From [Collinsella] massiliensis (lineage in GTDB: Bacteria > Actinomycetota > Coriobacteriia > Coriobacteriales > Coriobacteriaceae): 43,804 nucleotides of DNA. The notes under the pieces were generated by a model that had not been told where the DNA came from, searched no databases, and worked only from the letters and a program-made list of their open reading frames with translations. The stretch spans positions 1-43,804 of the forward strand of contig CAPI01000052.1 of NCBI GenBank assembly GCA_000333815.1. Reading direction: 5' to 3'. The translations under genes and the position numbers were made by a program. Below are positions 29,559-38,034 of this stretch, piece by piece; the first letter of the stretch is position 1, and each line of letters begins with the position of its first letter.

Positions 29559-30635
29559 CTAGAGCCCCTGCGCGAACGCGATGGCCTCGTCGATGCCCGC
29601 CTCGGGCGTGGCCCAGCTCGTCACGAAGCGCACGATGACGCGCCCGCGTCCGGCAGGGTCGTCGCCCGCCATGAGCTCGCAGCCCAGGGTGGCAGAGAGC
29701 TGCTCGGCCACCTCGGGCTCGACCCAGAAGAACTGCTGGTTGCCCGTGGTCTCGATGACGGGCTCGAGCCCCGCGGCCGTAAGCCCGGCGGCCAGCCGGC
29801 AGGCCATGGCGTTCGCGTGCCGCGCCATCTGCCAGTAGAGCGCCGCGCCCGTCTCGTCGCGCGTCGCGGGGTCGAAGGCCGCCTCGAACATCACGCCCAT
29901 GACGCGGCCCTTGGCGCTGAGCTGCCCGGCGCGCTTCGTGAGGTAGGGGATGCGCTCGATGGCGCGCCGACCGCGCGCGGTGCGGGGGTTCAGCACGAGC
30001 GCCTCGCCGAAGAGCATGCCGTTCTTCGTGCCGCCCAGGGTGAAGGCGTCGGCGCGCGCGGCGATGTGCTGGATGGTGAGGTCGCCGCCCTGCGCGGTGC
30101 AGCCGCTCGCCATGCGCGCACCGTCCACGTAGACCGCGAGCCCGCGCGCCTCCGCCCAGTCGCAGAGGGCGTCGAACTCCGCGCGCGTGTACACGTAGCC
30201 GAGCTCGCTCGTGTGCGAGAAGTAGAGCATGCCGGGGCGCGTGGTGGCCGCGCCCATCGCGCAGGCCGCCTGCCACAGGGGCTCCATGCCGGCGCACGTG
30301 AGCCGACCCAAGGGGTCGCGCGTGGCGAGCAGGCGCCGCCCGTGCGCCTCGATGGCGCCCGTCTCGTGCGCGGTGGGGTGGGCGTCCGCCGCGCAGAGCG
30401 GCCCTTCGAACTCCTCGGTGAGCGCCGTGATGGCGAGGATGTTCGCGGGCGTGCCGCCGGGGACGAAGCTCACGTGCGCATCCGGCTGGCCGATCTCGGC
30501 CCGGATGAGCTCCGCCGCCCGCGCGCAGTGCTCGTCCGCGCCGTAGCCCACGGTCTGCTCGAGGTTCGTGCGCACGAGCGCGTCCAGGATGCGCGGATGC
30601 GCGCCCTCGCTGTAATCATTGCGTAACTGATGCAT
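29559..30635 (-). CDS. ltaE: Low-specificity L-threonine aldolase-type PLP enzyme
   Basis: The 358-residue protein is a fold-type I PLP enzyme of the beta-eliminating lyase/threonine aldolase family. It shows MHQLRNDYSEGAHPRILDAL, TVGYGADEHCARAAELI, HVSFVPGGTPANILAI, VYVDGARMASG with the PLP-binding Asp, and FTLGGTKNGMLFGEAL with the Schiff-base Lys near residue 202. It splits threonine or allo-threonine into glycine and acetaldehyde. The ATG follows GAGGAAG. It is divergent from hisS across a 123-bp gap with a large palindrome and convergent with pyk. Confidence 0.9.
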   Translation of the reverse strand: MHQLRNDYSEGAHPRILDALVRTNLEQTVGYGADEHCARAAELIRAEIGQPDAHVSFVPGGTPANILAITALTEEFEGPLCAADAHPTAHETGAIEAHGRRLLATRDPLGRLTCAGMEPLWQAACAMGAATTRPGMLYFSHTSELGYVYTRAEFDALCDWAEARGLAVYVDGARMASGCTAQGGDLTIQHIAARADAFTLGGTKNGMLFGEALVLNPRTARGRRAIERIPYLTKRAGQLSAKGRVMGVMFEAAFDPATRDETGAALYWQMARHANAMACRLAAGLTAAGLEPVIETTGNQQFFWVEPEVAEQLSATLGCELMAGDDPAGRGRVIVRFVTSWATPEAGIDEAIAFAQGL

Positions 30636-30659
30636 GGGGCTTCCTCTGCTCGTGGTATG

Positions 30660-30719
30660 TTTACACCTGGCATAACGGTACCACGCTCGGTGTAAAATTA
30701 CCCCAGGGGTTATTTTACA
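30660..30719. promoter_or_regulatory. Nested palindromes in the ltaE–hisS divergent promoter region
   Basis: TGTAAAATTACCCC (30691–30704) and GGGGTTATTTTACA (30706–30719) form a 14-bp inverted repeat around one base, with one mismatch. A second repeat, TTTACACC (30660–30667) with GGTGTAAA (30689–30696), shares its right arm. The AT-rich arms supply -10-like TATTTT/TAATTT boxes on both strands, so a bound regulator could control both genes. I do not recognise the factor. Confidence 0.6.
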
Positions 30720-30758
30720 TTGTATTCGGGTGGATCAGAGAAGGTGAAAGGGCGCACT

Positions 30759-32081
30759 ATGCAGGCACAGAAGGCAGAGGGTACGCGCGACCTCATGGGG
30801 CGCGAGATGCGCGCCTGGCAGCGCATGCAGCGCATCGCGGCGGAGGTGTTCGAGCCGTACGGCTTCGAGCCCATCGAGACGCCGGCCATCGAGCAGCTCG
30901 ACGTGTTCGTGCACGGCATCGGCCAGTCGACGGACGTCGTGCGCAAGGAGATGTTCCGCGTCTTCTCCGGCGCGAACCTCGAGCGCGCGCTCGCCGAGGG
31001 GACGGATGCGGGGCTCAAGCCCAAGCAGCGCCTGGCGCTCCGCCCCGAGGGAACGGCGGGCGTCGTGCGCTCCGTGGTGGAGAACAACCTCGTGCCGCAG
31101 GGTGGCTCGCCCGTGAAGCTCTACTACGCCGAGGCGATGTTCCGCGGCGAGCGCCCGCAGAAGGGGCGCCTGCGCCAGTTCCACCAGGTGGGCATCGAGT
31201 GGCTCGGCGCGCCCGACCCGGCGGCCGACGCCGAGTGCATCATCATGCTCATGGAGCTCTACCGGCGCATGGGCTTCGACCTCTCGAAGCTCCGCCTGCT
31301 CATCAACTCCATGGGCGACCCGGCGTGCCGCCCGGCCTACCGCGACCGCGTGCGCTCGTTCATCCTCGACCACGCGGACGAGATGTGCGACGAGTGCCGC
31401 GAGCGCGCCGAGCTCAACCCGCTGCGCGCGTTCGACTGCAAGAACGAGCACTGCCGCGAGGTCATGCAGGGCGCGCCGCTCATGCGCGACGAGCTGTGCG
31501 ACGCGTGCCGCGACCACTACGAGCAGGTCAAGCGCTACCTGGACGCCGCCGGCATCGCCTATGTGGAGGACCCGACGCTCGTGCGCGGCCTCGACTACTA
31601 CACGCGCACGGTCTTCGAGGTCGAGGCGCCGGGCGCCGGCGTGGGCTCCATCGGCGGCGGCGGGCGCTATGACGGCCTCGTCGAGCTCGAGGGCGGCAAG
31701 CCGACCCCCGGCGTGGGCTTCGCCGTGGGCTTCGAGCGCGCCCTGCTCGCCCTCGAGGCGTTCGGCGTCTCTATGGCCGACGAGGTCGCGCCGAGTATCT
31801 ACGTGGCGAACGCGGGCGATGAGACGCGCGACGCGGTGTTCTCGATCGCCCACGAGCTGCGCGCCGAAGGCATCCGCTGCGAGGCGAACTATCAGGGACG
31901 ATCGCTCAAGAGCCAGTTCAAGCAGGCCGACAAGCTCGGCTGCGCGCTCATCGCCGTCGTGGGCGGCGACGAGCTCGCCCAGGGCGCCGTGCGCCTGCGC
32001 GACATGACGACGCACGACGAGGCGCTCGTGCCGCGCGACGAGGTCGCCGCCGCGGTGCGCTCCCGCCTGCAGACCGCGTGA
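30759..32081 (+). CDS. hisS: Histidine–tRNA ligase
   Basis: The 440-residue class II synthetase begins MQAQKAEGTRDLMGREMRAW. It has motif 2 in YYAEAMFRGERPQKGRLRQF followed by HQVGIEWLG, histidine A motif LVRGLDYYTRTVFE near residue 285, histidine B SIGGGGRYDGL, and motif 3 GVGFAVGFERALLAL. The C-terminal anticodon domain (about 345–440) contains YQGRSLKSQFKQADKLG. It charges tRNA-His. A Cys-rich patch (CDECRERAE, CKNEHCRE, CDACRDHY) at about 210–252 is typical of some bacterial HisRS and could bind zinc. ATG 30759 follows AGAAGGTGAAAGGG. Its stop codon lies inside a family A repeat fragment. Confidence 0.96.
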   Translation: MQAQKAEGTRDLMGREMRAWQRMQRIAAEVFEPYGFEPIETPAIEQLDVFVHGIGQSTDVVRKEMFRVFSGANLERALAEGTDAGLKPKQRLALRPEGTAGVVRSVVENNLVPQGGSPVKLYYAEAMFRGERPQKGRLRQFHQVGIEWLGAPDPAADAECIIMLMELYRRMGFDLSKLRLLINSMGDPACRPAYRDRVRSFILDHADEMCDECRERAELNPLRAFDCKNEHCREVMQGAPLMRDELCDACRDHYEQVKRYLDAAGIAYVEDPTLVRGLDYYTRTVFEVEAPGAGVGSIGGGGRYDGLVELEGGKPTPGVGFAVGFERALLALEAFGVSMADEVAPSIYVANAGDETRDAVFSIAHELRAEGIRCEANYQGRSLKSQFKQADKLGCALIAVVGGDELAQGAVRLRDMTTHDEALVPRDEVAAAVRSRLQTA

Positions 32082-32101
32082 CAGATAGGTGACTGACACC
32101 A
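32078..32101 (+). repeat. Family A half-element, copy 3, overlapping the hisS stop
   Basis: This copy matches the family A right arm at 21 of 24 positions, with a 15-base identical core AGGTGACTGACACCA. The GTGA at its start supplies the TGA stop of hisS. The opposite arm is absent. Confidence 0.7.
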
Positions 32102-32121
32102 TTTCCCATGGAGGAGGTACC

Positions 32122-34896
32122 ATGACCGAAAGAGAGGCAAGCCATCAGGGGCACAAGCTCGGCGCGATGGATACCGACGCGGTATTCCAGAGCTACGCCG
32201 AGATCGAGCTGCCCGAGCGCTTGCGCGACAGCCTGGCGCTGTTCTTGCGCCTGGAGCGCTCGGTGCTGCGCGATTACGACCCGCATATCTGCGACCTGTT
32301 CGACCGCCTGCTCAACAGCGTGATCCATGCCAACGAGGGCGATCCCGGCGGCATGGCGGCGGGCGAGGAGACCGACGCCCAGGGCATCCCGACCGGCCCG
32401 GGGCCGAGCGCCGCCGCGTTCCGCGACGCCGTCGCCCTCATCGACGGGCTCTCGCTCGACGATGCGCAGGTCGTGGTGCGCGCGTTCACGTCGTTCTTCC
32501 ACCTCGCGAACCTCTCGGAGGAGCACTACCGCGTGGAGACGCTCCTCGAGCGCGAGCGCGCCGTGTCGATCGACGCCGCCGTCGATCCCACCAACGAGCT
32601 CACCGTGGCCTACGACCAGCTCGTGCGCGAGCTCGGCGGCGGCCCCGCCACGCAGCTGCTCTCCACGCTCGAGTTCCACCCCGTGTTCACGGCGCATCCC
32701 ACCGAGGCGCGCCGCCGCGCGGTCGAGGGCAAGATCCGCCGCATCTCGCGGCTGCTCGCCGATCACGCGAACCTGGGCGGCTCGGCGCTCGTGGAGAACG
32801 AGCGGCACCTCTTGCAGGAGATCGACGCCCTCGTGCGCACGAGCCCGACGGCGCCCAAGAAGCCGACGCCCATCGAGGAAGCCGACACGATCATCGACAT
32901 CTTCGACAATACGCTCTTCGACACCGTGCCCGAGGTGTACCGCCGCTTCGACGACTGGGTGCTCGGCGAGTACGCCGGCTCGGTGCCGCCCGTGTGCCCG
33001 GCGTTCTTCCACCCCGGCAGCTGGATCGGCTCGGACCGCGACGGCAACCCCAACGTCACGGCGAAGGTCTCGCGCGAGGTCGCCGCGAAGTTCGCCACGC
33101 ACATGGTGCAGGCGCTCGAGCGGAAGTGCCGCCGCGTGGGCCGCAACCTCACGCTCGAGGCGGAGCACACCAAGCCCTCGGATGAGCTGCTCAACCTGTG
33201 GAACCACCAGGTCGAGATGAGCGAGGTGCTCACATCACGCGCGAGCGCCATCTCCGCGCTCGAGCCGCACCGCGCCGTGATGCTCGTCATGGCCGACCGC
33301 CTGGCCGCCACCGTGCGCCGCAACGCCGACACCATGTACCGCAGCGCCGACGAGTTCCTGGCCGACCTGCGCGTCGTGCAGCGCTCGCTCGCGCAGGCGG
33401 GCGCGCCCCGTGCCGCGTACGGCCCCGTGCAGACGCTCATCTGGCAGGTGGAGACCTTCGGCTTCCACATGGTGGAGATGGAGTTCCGCCAGCACTCGCT
33501 CGTGCACGAGCGCGCCCTGGCAGACATCCGCGAGCACGGCATCCACGGCGAGCTCGCGCCCATGACGCGCGAGGTGCTCGACACGTTCCGCGCCATCGGC
33601 TCCATCCAGAAGCGCTACGGCGAGAAGATGGCGCACCGCTACATCATCTCGTTCACCAAGAGCGCCCAGCACGTGGCCGATGTCTACGAGCTCGCGAACC
33701 TGGCCTTCGCGCATGCGGAGGACGTGCCCGCGCTCGACGTGATCCCGCTCTTCGAGCAGCTCGAGGACCTCGAGGGCTGCGTGGACGTGCTCGACGAGAT
33801 GCTCGAGCTGCCCGCCGTGCAGGCGCGGCTCGCGCAGACGAACCGCCGCATGGAGGTCATGCTCGGCTACTCCGACTCCTCGAAGGACGCCGGCCCCACC
33901 ACGGCCACGCTCGCGCTGCACTCCGCGCAGGCGCGCATCGCCGCGTGGGCGGAGGCGCACGACATCGACCTCGTGCTCATGCACGGTCGTGGCGGCGCGG
34001 TCGGCCGCGGCGGCGGCCCCGCGAACCGCGCGGTGCTCGCGCAGCCCAAGGGTTCGGTGAACTGCTTCTTCAAGGTCACGGAGCAGGGCGAGGTCATCTT
34101 CGCGCGCTACGGCAACCCGCTGCTGGCGCGCCGGCACATCGAGAGCGTCGCGGCGGCGACCCTGCTCAACTCCGCGCCCTCCGTGGAGCGCCTGAACACC
34201 GAGACCACGGAGCGCTACGCGGACATGGCCTCCACACTCAACCGCGCCTCGCACGAGCGCTACCTCGACCTGCTGAACACCAAGGGCTTTGCGCCCTGGT
34301 TCTCGACCGTGACGCCGCTCACCGAGGTGGGCCTGCTGCCCATCGGCTCGCGTCCCGCCAAGCGCGGCCTGGGCGCGCAGTCGCTCGACGACCTGCGCAC
34401 GATCCCCTGGGTGTTCTCGTGGTCGCAGGCGCGCATCAACCTCGCCGCGTGGTACGGCCTGGGCACGGCCTGCGAGACCCTGGGCGACCTGGAGCTCCTG
34501 CAGCGGGCGTACCGCGAGTGGCCGCTCTTCACGACGTTCATCGACAACATCGAGATGTCCATCGCCAAGACGGACGGGCGCATCGCCAAGATGTACCTGG
34601 CGCTCGGTGACCGCGAGGACCTCGCGCGCAAGGTCTACGACGAGATGCAGCTCACGCGCCGCTGGACGCTCGCCATCGTGGGCGACGCCTGGCCGCTCGA
34701 GCACCGGCACGTGCTCGGCCGCGCGGTGCGCGTGCGCAACCCCTACGTGGACGCGCTGTCGCTCGCGCAGGTGCGTGCGCTGCGCGTGGTGCGCGCGCAG
34801 CAGGAGGAGCTCGCCGAGGAGCAGAAGGCCGAGCTGCTCGCGCTCATCCTCTCGACCGTGACCGGCGTCTCCGCCGGCCTCCAGAACACGGGGTGA
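32122..34896 (+). CDS. ppc: Phosphoenolpyruvate carboxylase
   Basis: The 924-residue protein is full length for bacterial PEPC. It has the catalytic histidine motif VFTAHPTEARRRAVEGK (His near 191), SWIGSDRDGNPNVTAKV, QVETFGFHMVEMEFRQHS, and MLGYSDSSKDAGPTTATLAL with the metal and bicarbonate residues. The Gly-rich loop MHGRGGAVGRGGGPANRAV is at about 620–638, SQARINLAAWYGLG follows, and the conserved C-terminus ends in QNTG. It carboxylates PEP to oxaloacetate, replenishing the acids that feed isocitrate dehydrogenase and the aspartate family. ATG 32122 follows GGAGGAGG. It is 40 bp after hisS, so the two may be co-transcribed through the repeat fragment. Confidence 0.96.
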   Translation: MTEREASHQGHKLGAMDTDAVFQSYAEIELPERLRDSLALFLRLERSVLRDYDPHICDLFDRLLNSVIHANEGDPGGMAAGEETDAQGIPTGPGPSAAAFRDAVALIDGLSLDDAQVVVRAFTSFFHLANLSEEHYRVETLLERERAVSIDAAVDPTNELTVAYDQLVRELGGGPATQLLSTLEFHPVFTAHPTEARRRAVEGKIRRISRLLADHANLGGSALVENERHLLQEIDALVRTSPTAPKKPTPIEEADTIIDIFDNTLFDTVPEVYRRFDDWVLGEYAGSVPPVCPAFFHPGSWIGSDRDGNPNVTAKVSREVAAKFATHMVQALERKCRRVGRNLTLEAEHTKPSDELLNLWNHQVEMSEVLTSRASAISALEPHRAVMLVMADRLAATVRRNADTMYRSADEFLADLRVVQRSLAQAGAPRAAYGPVQTLIWQVETFGFHMVEMEFRQHSLVHERALADIREHGIHGELAPMTREVLDTFRAIGSIQKRYGEKMAHRYIISFTKSAQHVADVYELANLAFAHAEDVPALDVIPLFEQLEDLEGCVDVLDEMLELPAVQARLAQTNRRMEVMLGYSDSSKDAGPTTATLALHSAQARIAAWAEAHDIDLVLMHGRGGAVGRGGGPANRAVLAQPKGSVNCFFKVTEQGEVIFARYGNPLLARRHIESVAAATLLNSAPSVERLNTETTERYADMASTLNRASHERYLDLLNTKGFAPWFSTVTPLTEVGLLPIGSRPAKRGLGAQSLDDLRTIPWVFSWSQARINLAAWYGLGTACETLGDLELLQRAYREWPLFTTFIDNIEMSIAKTDGRIAKMYLALGDREDLARKVYDEMQLTRRWTLAIVGDAWPLEHRHVLGRAVRVRNPYVDALSLAQVRALRVVRAQQEELAEEQKAELLALILSTVTGVSAGLQNTG

Positions 34897-34966
34897 TGCC
34901 CGCCGTCGTGCTGTGGGACGAGCCCGGCTGCGCTTATGGTCGCGGGCGGGGCGCCGCGGCCTCGCA

Positions 34967-35062
34967 CATGCATGGTGCGGGGCGGGTCGCGCCTGTTCGC
35001 ATGCATGGCGGGCCGCCGCGCCCGTTCCCATCCATGGCGAGCTGCATCGCCCGCTCGCATGC
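34967..35062. repeat. Degenerate tandem repeats of about 30 bp around CATGCATGG
   Basis: CATGCATGG (34967–34975), GCATGCATGG (34999–35008), CATCCATGG (35029–35037) and a shorter GCATGC near 35057–35062 recur at about 29–33 bp. GCGCC-GTTC-like segments lie between them. The block fills the ppc 3' flank ahead of a family C hairpin. Confidence 0.55.
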
Positions 35063-35070
35063 TTCAGCTT

Positions 35071-35122
35071 GGGAGCCAAAAAGAGGACGTTTTCGCTTGG
35101 AAACATGCCTCTTTTTGGCTCC
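35071..35122. repeat. Family C hairpin repeat, copy 2 (52 bp, perfect 15-bp stem)
   Basis: GGAGCCAAAAAGAGG (35072–35086) and CCTCTTTTTGGCTCC (35108–35122) are exact complements. The full 52-bp unit is about three-quarters identical to 36554–36605 and in the same orientation. It ends 7 bp before the 3' end of the minus-strand gene. Confidence 0.85.
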
Positions 35123-35129
35123 TTTCGCG

Positions 35130-36287
35130 TCAGTGGCGCGTATCTTTGAGCTCGTCCGCGGGGGAATCGCCGCGCGGCGCCCGCGCATCCCGCTGGGCGA
35201 GCTGCCGGGCGATCACATCGTCCGAGATGTGGACGAGGCAGAAGCCGAGGGCCGTGCCAGGCGCGGAGCGCCCGAGCGCACTGACGGCCTGGGCCGCGGC
35301 GTCGCTTCGGGGCACGCCGTACGCCTCGAGCTTTCGGATGAAGCGGGCACTGTCCATGAGGTCGGGGTAGGAGAGCCGGACGATGGGCATGCGGAACAGC
35401 GTGAGCGCCGCCTCGCGGTGCTGCTCCCGCGCGAGCACGCGCGCCGAGGTCTCGCCCTGGAGCAGGCGCTTGTCCTCGTATTTCAGCATGCCGTCGACCT
35501 CGATGATGACGTTCGTGCCATCCGCGCGGTCGACAAGCATGTCGACGCGGAACGTCTTGCCCGACTCGAGGGGGTTGTCGAACGGGACCTGCAGCCGGGG
35601 AGACGCGAAGCCGTGGATGATCATGAGGGCGCGCGCGACCGATTCCGCCCAGCTCTCGCTGCGCGGGCTCGCATATCCCATGACGCCCGCGACGCGCCGC
35701 GCGTTTCGATGGCGCGTCCCCAGCTCGCGCAAGCCTGCCTTGAGTTGCCGCGCCGTCGTGGACGCGTTCGTGGCGGTGGGCGCGCAGAGGCGCAGGGCGC
35801 GGTCGGCGACGGCGAGGCCCACCGGGAAGATCGAGCGGGCGAGCACGTCATAGACCGTCTCGATGAACGGTGTCACGCGGATGCCGTTCGCCGTGGCCAC
35901 GGGGATGCCGTCAGCGAACTTGTGATATACGAGCGTCTTCGGGGTGTTGCCCCGGGCATGCGTGGTCGAGGCGACGTGGACGGCGCGCGTCCGCTCCGCC
36001 GGCAGGGGGAGCCCCCAGGCAATGGCGGCGGAATCGTGGCAAAAGACCCAATCGGGATGGAGCGCCTGCAGGCCGCGGAGAACGTGGAGGGCGCGCTCGT
36101 CGAGTGAGAGCTGCTTCCAGGTGCCCGCGCGCATGTAGAGCGAGCGAAACGGGCGGATAAGCGCGCGCTGCCTGACGCGCTTCATGAGGTGCCGGCGCAG
36201 GGAGGGGTCGGTGCTCGCGAGGCATGCGCCGCGTTGCTCGGCCTCATCGAGAAGCTGCGAGATATGGTGCTCGATTCGCTTGCTCAT
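35130..36287 (-). CDS. AbiEi-like winged-helix protein with a C-terminal PD-(D/E)XK nuclease-like domain
   Basis: The protein has 385 residues. The N-terminal part (SLRRHLMKRVRQRALIRPFR, SLYMRAGTWKQLSLDERALH, VFCHDSAAIAWGLPLP) resembles the AbiEi antitoxin-type winged helix seen in many actinobacterial orphan proteins. The C-terminal part (about 225–320) has GKTFRVDMLVDRADGTNVII followed by EVDG, and REAALTLFRMPIVRLSYPDL. This is the D...E-x-D pattern of DUF559/Vsr-type PD-(D/E)XK nuclease folds. Such proteins are often annotated as type IV toxin–antitoxin or defence-related, but no AbiEii-like partner is adjacent. It is an isolated minus-strand gene between ppc and rplM, bracketed by family C hairpins and tandem repeats. 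Function remains unassigned. Confidence 0.7.
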   Translation of the reverse strand: MSKRIEHHISQLLDEAEQRGACLASTDPSLRRHLMKRVRQRALIRPFRSLYMRAGTWKQLSLDERALHVLRGLQALHPDWVFCHDSAAIAWGLPLPAERTRAVHVASTTHARGNTPKTLVYHKFADGIPVATANGIRVTPFIETVYDVLARSIFPVGLAVADRALRLCAPTATNASTTARQLKAGLRELGTRHRNARRVAGVMGYASPRSESWAESVARALMIIHGFASPRLQVPFDNPLESGKTFRVDMLVDRADGTNVIIEVDGMLKYEDKRLLQGETSARVLAREQHREAALTLFRMPIVRLSYPDLMDSARFIRKLEAYGVPRSDAAAQAVSALGRSAPGTALGFCLVHISDDVIARQLAQRDARAPRGDSPADELKDTRH

Positions 36288-36514
36288 GGTGCCCCCGATC
36301 GCTCAGAGGGTGTTCGCGTGCATCCATGATACGCGCCCGAGGGGACATGCGCGCCCGCGCGGGCGAGGGAAGGGCTCCGGCGAGGGCGCCACGGCATCGC
36401 GTTGCGATTGAGCCGGCAGGGATGAGGGAGGCGCGCGAACGAGGGACCGTGGCATCGACCCGCGCCTGACTACATGCGGCCGCGGGAAGGGTCTGGAGCA
36501 AAAATGAAGGAGCT

Positions 36515-36605
36515 AGAAGGGTTAGGGGCCAAAAAGAAGCAAAAAGAAGGGTTGGGAGCCAAAAAGAAGCAAGTTTTGCGGAGAAACATGCTCGGTTTTG
36601 GCTCC
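36515..36605. repeat. Family C hairpin repeat, copy 3, with a tandem half-copy
   Basis: A 30-bp tandem pair (AGAAGGGTT…CCAAAAAGAAGC at 36515–36540 and 36545–36570) leads into the full 52-bp family C unit at 36554–36605. Its outer 10 bp (GGAGCCAAAA/TTTTGGCTCC) pair perfectly. Confidence 0.75.
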
Positions 36606-36650
36606 TAAGGGAGAGAACGCTCCGGAAGGGATTACTGGAAGGGGCGGCGA

Positions 36651-36830
36651 GCGCCTGCTGCAAGTGCTTGCAAGCGGCCACGAGCCGCCGCGCGTGCGCG
36701 CGAGTGCCCGCGGGAGATCGCGAGCCGCCGTGAGTGCCTTCAAGCGGCCACGACCTGCCGCGAGTGCACGCAAGCAGCCACGACCTGCCACGACCTGCTG
36801 CGAGTGCACGCGACCTGCCGCGAGCGCCGG
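36651..36830. repeat. Array of about 18 degenerate 10-bp repeats
   Basis: From 36651 to 36830 the sequence reads in exact ten-base register. Units begin CGAG, CGAC or CAAG and resemble CGAGTGCACG, CGACCTGCCG or CAAGCGGCCA. GAGTGC-like hexamers recur at 36662, 36702, 36732, 36762 and 36802, all multiples of ten apart. The period is not a multiple of three and no gene is credible here. The rest of 36288–37011 holds the family C copy, the rplM promoter and leader, and nothing else I can name. Confidence 0.75.
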
Positions 36831-36919
36831 CGCGTCGCCCTCGTGCGGCCTGCCACCCCGCGCATTCGCTCGCCCCGAACGCCCCGTCCCACCTGATGCG
36901 GAGAGTCTGAGAAATCCGG

Positions 36920-36947
36920 TTGACCCCGCAGCTCAACGCGGTATACT
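36920..36947 (+). promoter_or_regulatory. Promoter of rplM–rpsI
   Basis: TTGACC (36920–36925) and TATACT (36942–36947) are spaced by 16 bp. The leader of about 57 bases contains a small CAGAG/CTCTG hairpin (36962–36981), which may take part in autoregulation. Confidence 0.78.
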
Positions 36948-37011
36948 TCTACAGTCATTTGCAGAGCCCCGTGAATCTCTGTAAGACACGTACGGTACAT
37001 GGAGGAGTCAA

Positions 37012-37455
37012 GTGATTCAGAAGTCGACTCACTACGCCAAGCAGGGTGAGGTTGCCCGCAACTGGGTCCTCATCGATGCCGAGGGCAAGGTGCTGGGCCG
37101 CTTGGCCACGCAGATCGCCATGATCCTGCGCGGCAAGAACAAGCCCCAGTTCACGCCGAATTCCGACTGCGGCGATTTCGTGGTGGTCATCAACGCCGAT
37201 AAGGTCCAGCTTACCGGCAACAAGGCCGACCACAAGACCTACTATCGCCACAGCGGGTACAACGGTGGCCTCAAGGCCGAGAGCTTCCGCACTGCTATGG
37301 AGCGTCATCCCGAGGAGGTCGTCCGGCGCGCCGTCCGCGGCATGCTGCCGAAGACCACGCTCGGCCGCCAGCAGCTCGGCAAGCTGAAGATCTACGCCGG
37401 TCCCGAGCATCCGCATGCTGCGCAGAACCCCACGAAGATCGAGCTGGAGGCATAA
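37012..37455 (+). CDS. rplM: 50S ribosomal protein L13
   Basis: The 147-residue protein shows the L13 pattern: [60 protein letters not shown], and [20 protein letters not shown] followed by IYAGPEHPH. It is an early-assembly protein of the large ribosomal subunit. The GTG start at 37012 follows GGAGGAG. rpsI starts 3 bp after its stop, the usual bacterial L13–S9 pair. Confidence 0.97.
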   Translation: MIQKSTHYAKQGEVARNWVLIDAEGKVLGRLATQIAMILRGKNKPQFTPNSDCGDFVVVINADKVQLTGNKADHKTYYRHSGYNGGLKAESFRTAMERHPEEVVRRAVRGMLPKTTLGRQQLGKLKIYAGPEHPHAAQNPTKIELEA

Positions 37456-37458
37456 GCT

Positions 37459-37854
<396 letters not shown>

Positions 37855-37880
37855 TCGCTGCTGCACGAGTTGCATCTTTG

Positions 37881-37908
37881 GAGCCCGCCTTCGTGGCGGG
37901 CTCTTTTT
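37881..37908 (+). terminator. Rho-independent terminator of rplM–rpsI
   Basis: GAGCCCGCC (37881–37889) pairs with GGCGGGCTC (37895–37903) across a TTCGT loop, followed by five T residues. Confidence 0.94.
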
Positions 37909-38034
37909 GTACCGGCCTCGCATCGGCGCACCCGCGCGCCCCGTTCGTTCCGGGCGCATTTGGGTGTACGATATACCACATGGCATGTCCCGTCGTGCAT
38001 CGTCTGGTCGAGCACGTTGGCTTGTAAGGAAGAC

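Noticed and set aside
30636-30758. T-box leader for hisS
   Set aside because: The gap is only 123 bp, with no AGGGTGGnACCGCG-type T-box sequence and no terminator. The visible structure is a DNA-type palindrome.
33235-35106. 623-codon minus-strand frame opposite ppc
   Set aside because: Same reasoning: it mirrors ppc, which carries every PEPC motif.
34893-36107. 404-codon plus-strand frame after ppc
   Set aside because: It crosses tandem repeats and a hairpin and lies antisense to the better-supported minus-strand gene with recognisable domains.
36651-36830. Possible CRISPR array
   Set aside because: The units are contiguous 10-mers without unique spacers, and no cas gene is in the window.
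36244-36936. 230-codon minus-strand frame upstream of the AbiEi-like gene
   Set aside because: Its apparent repeats (GRSW, LACTRGRS) come from the 10-bp tandem array, whose period is not a multiple of three. It would also run through a family C hairpin, so it is not a credible protein.
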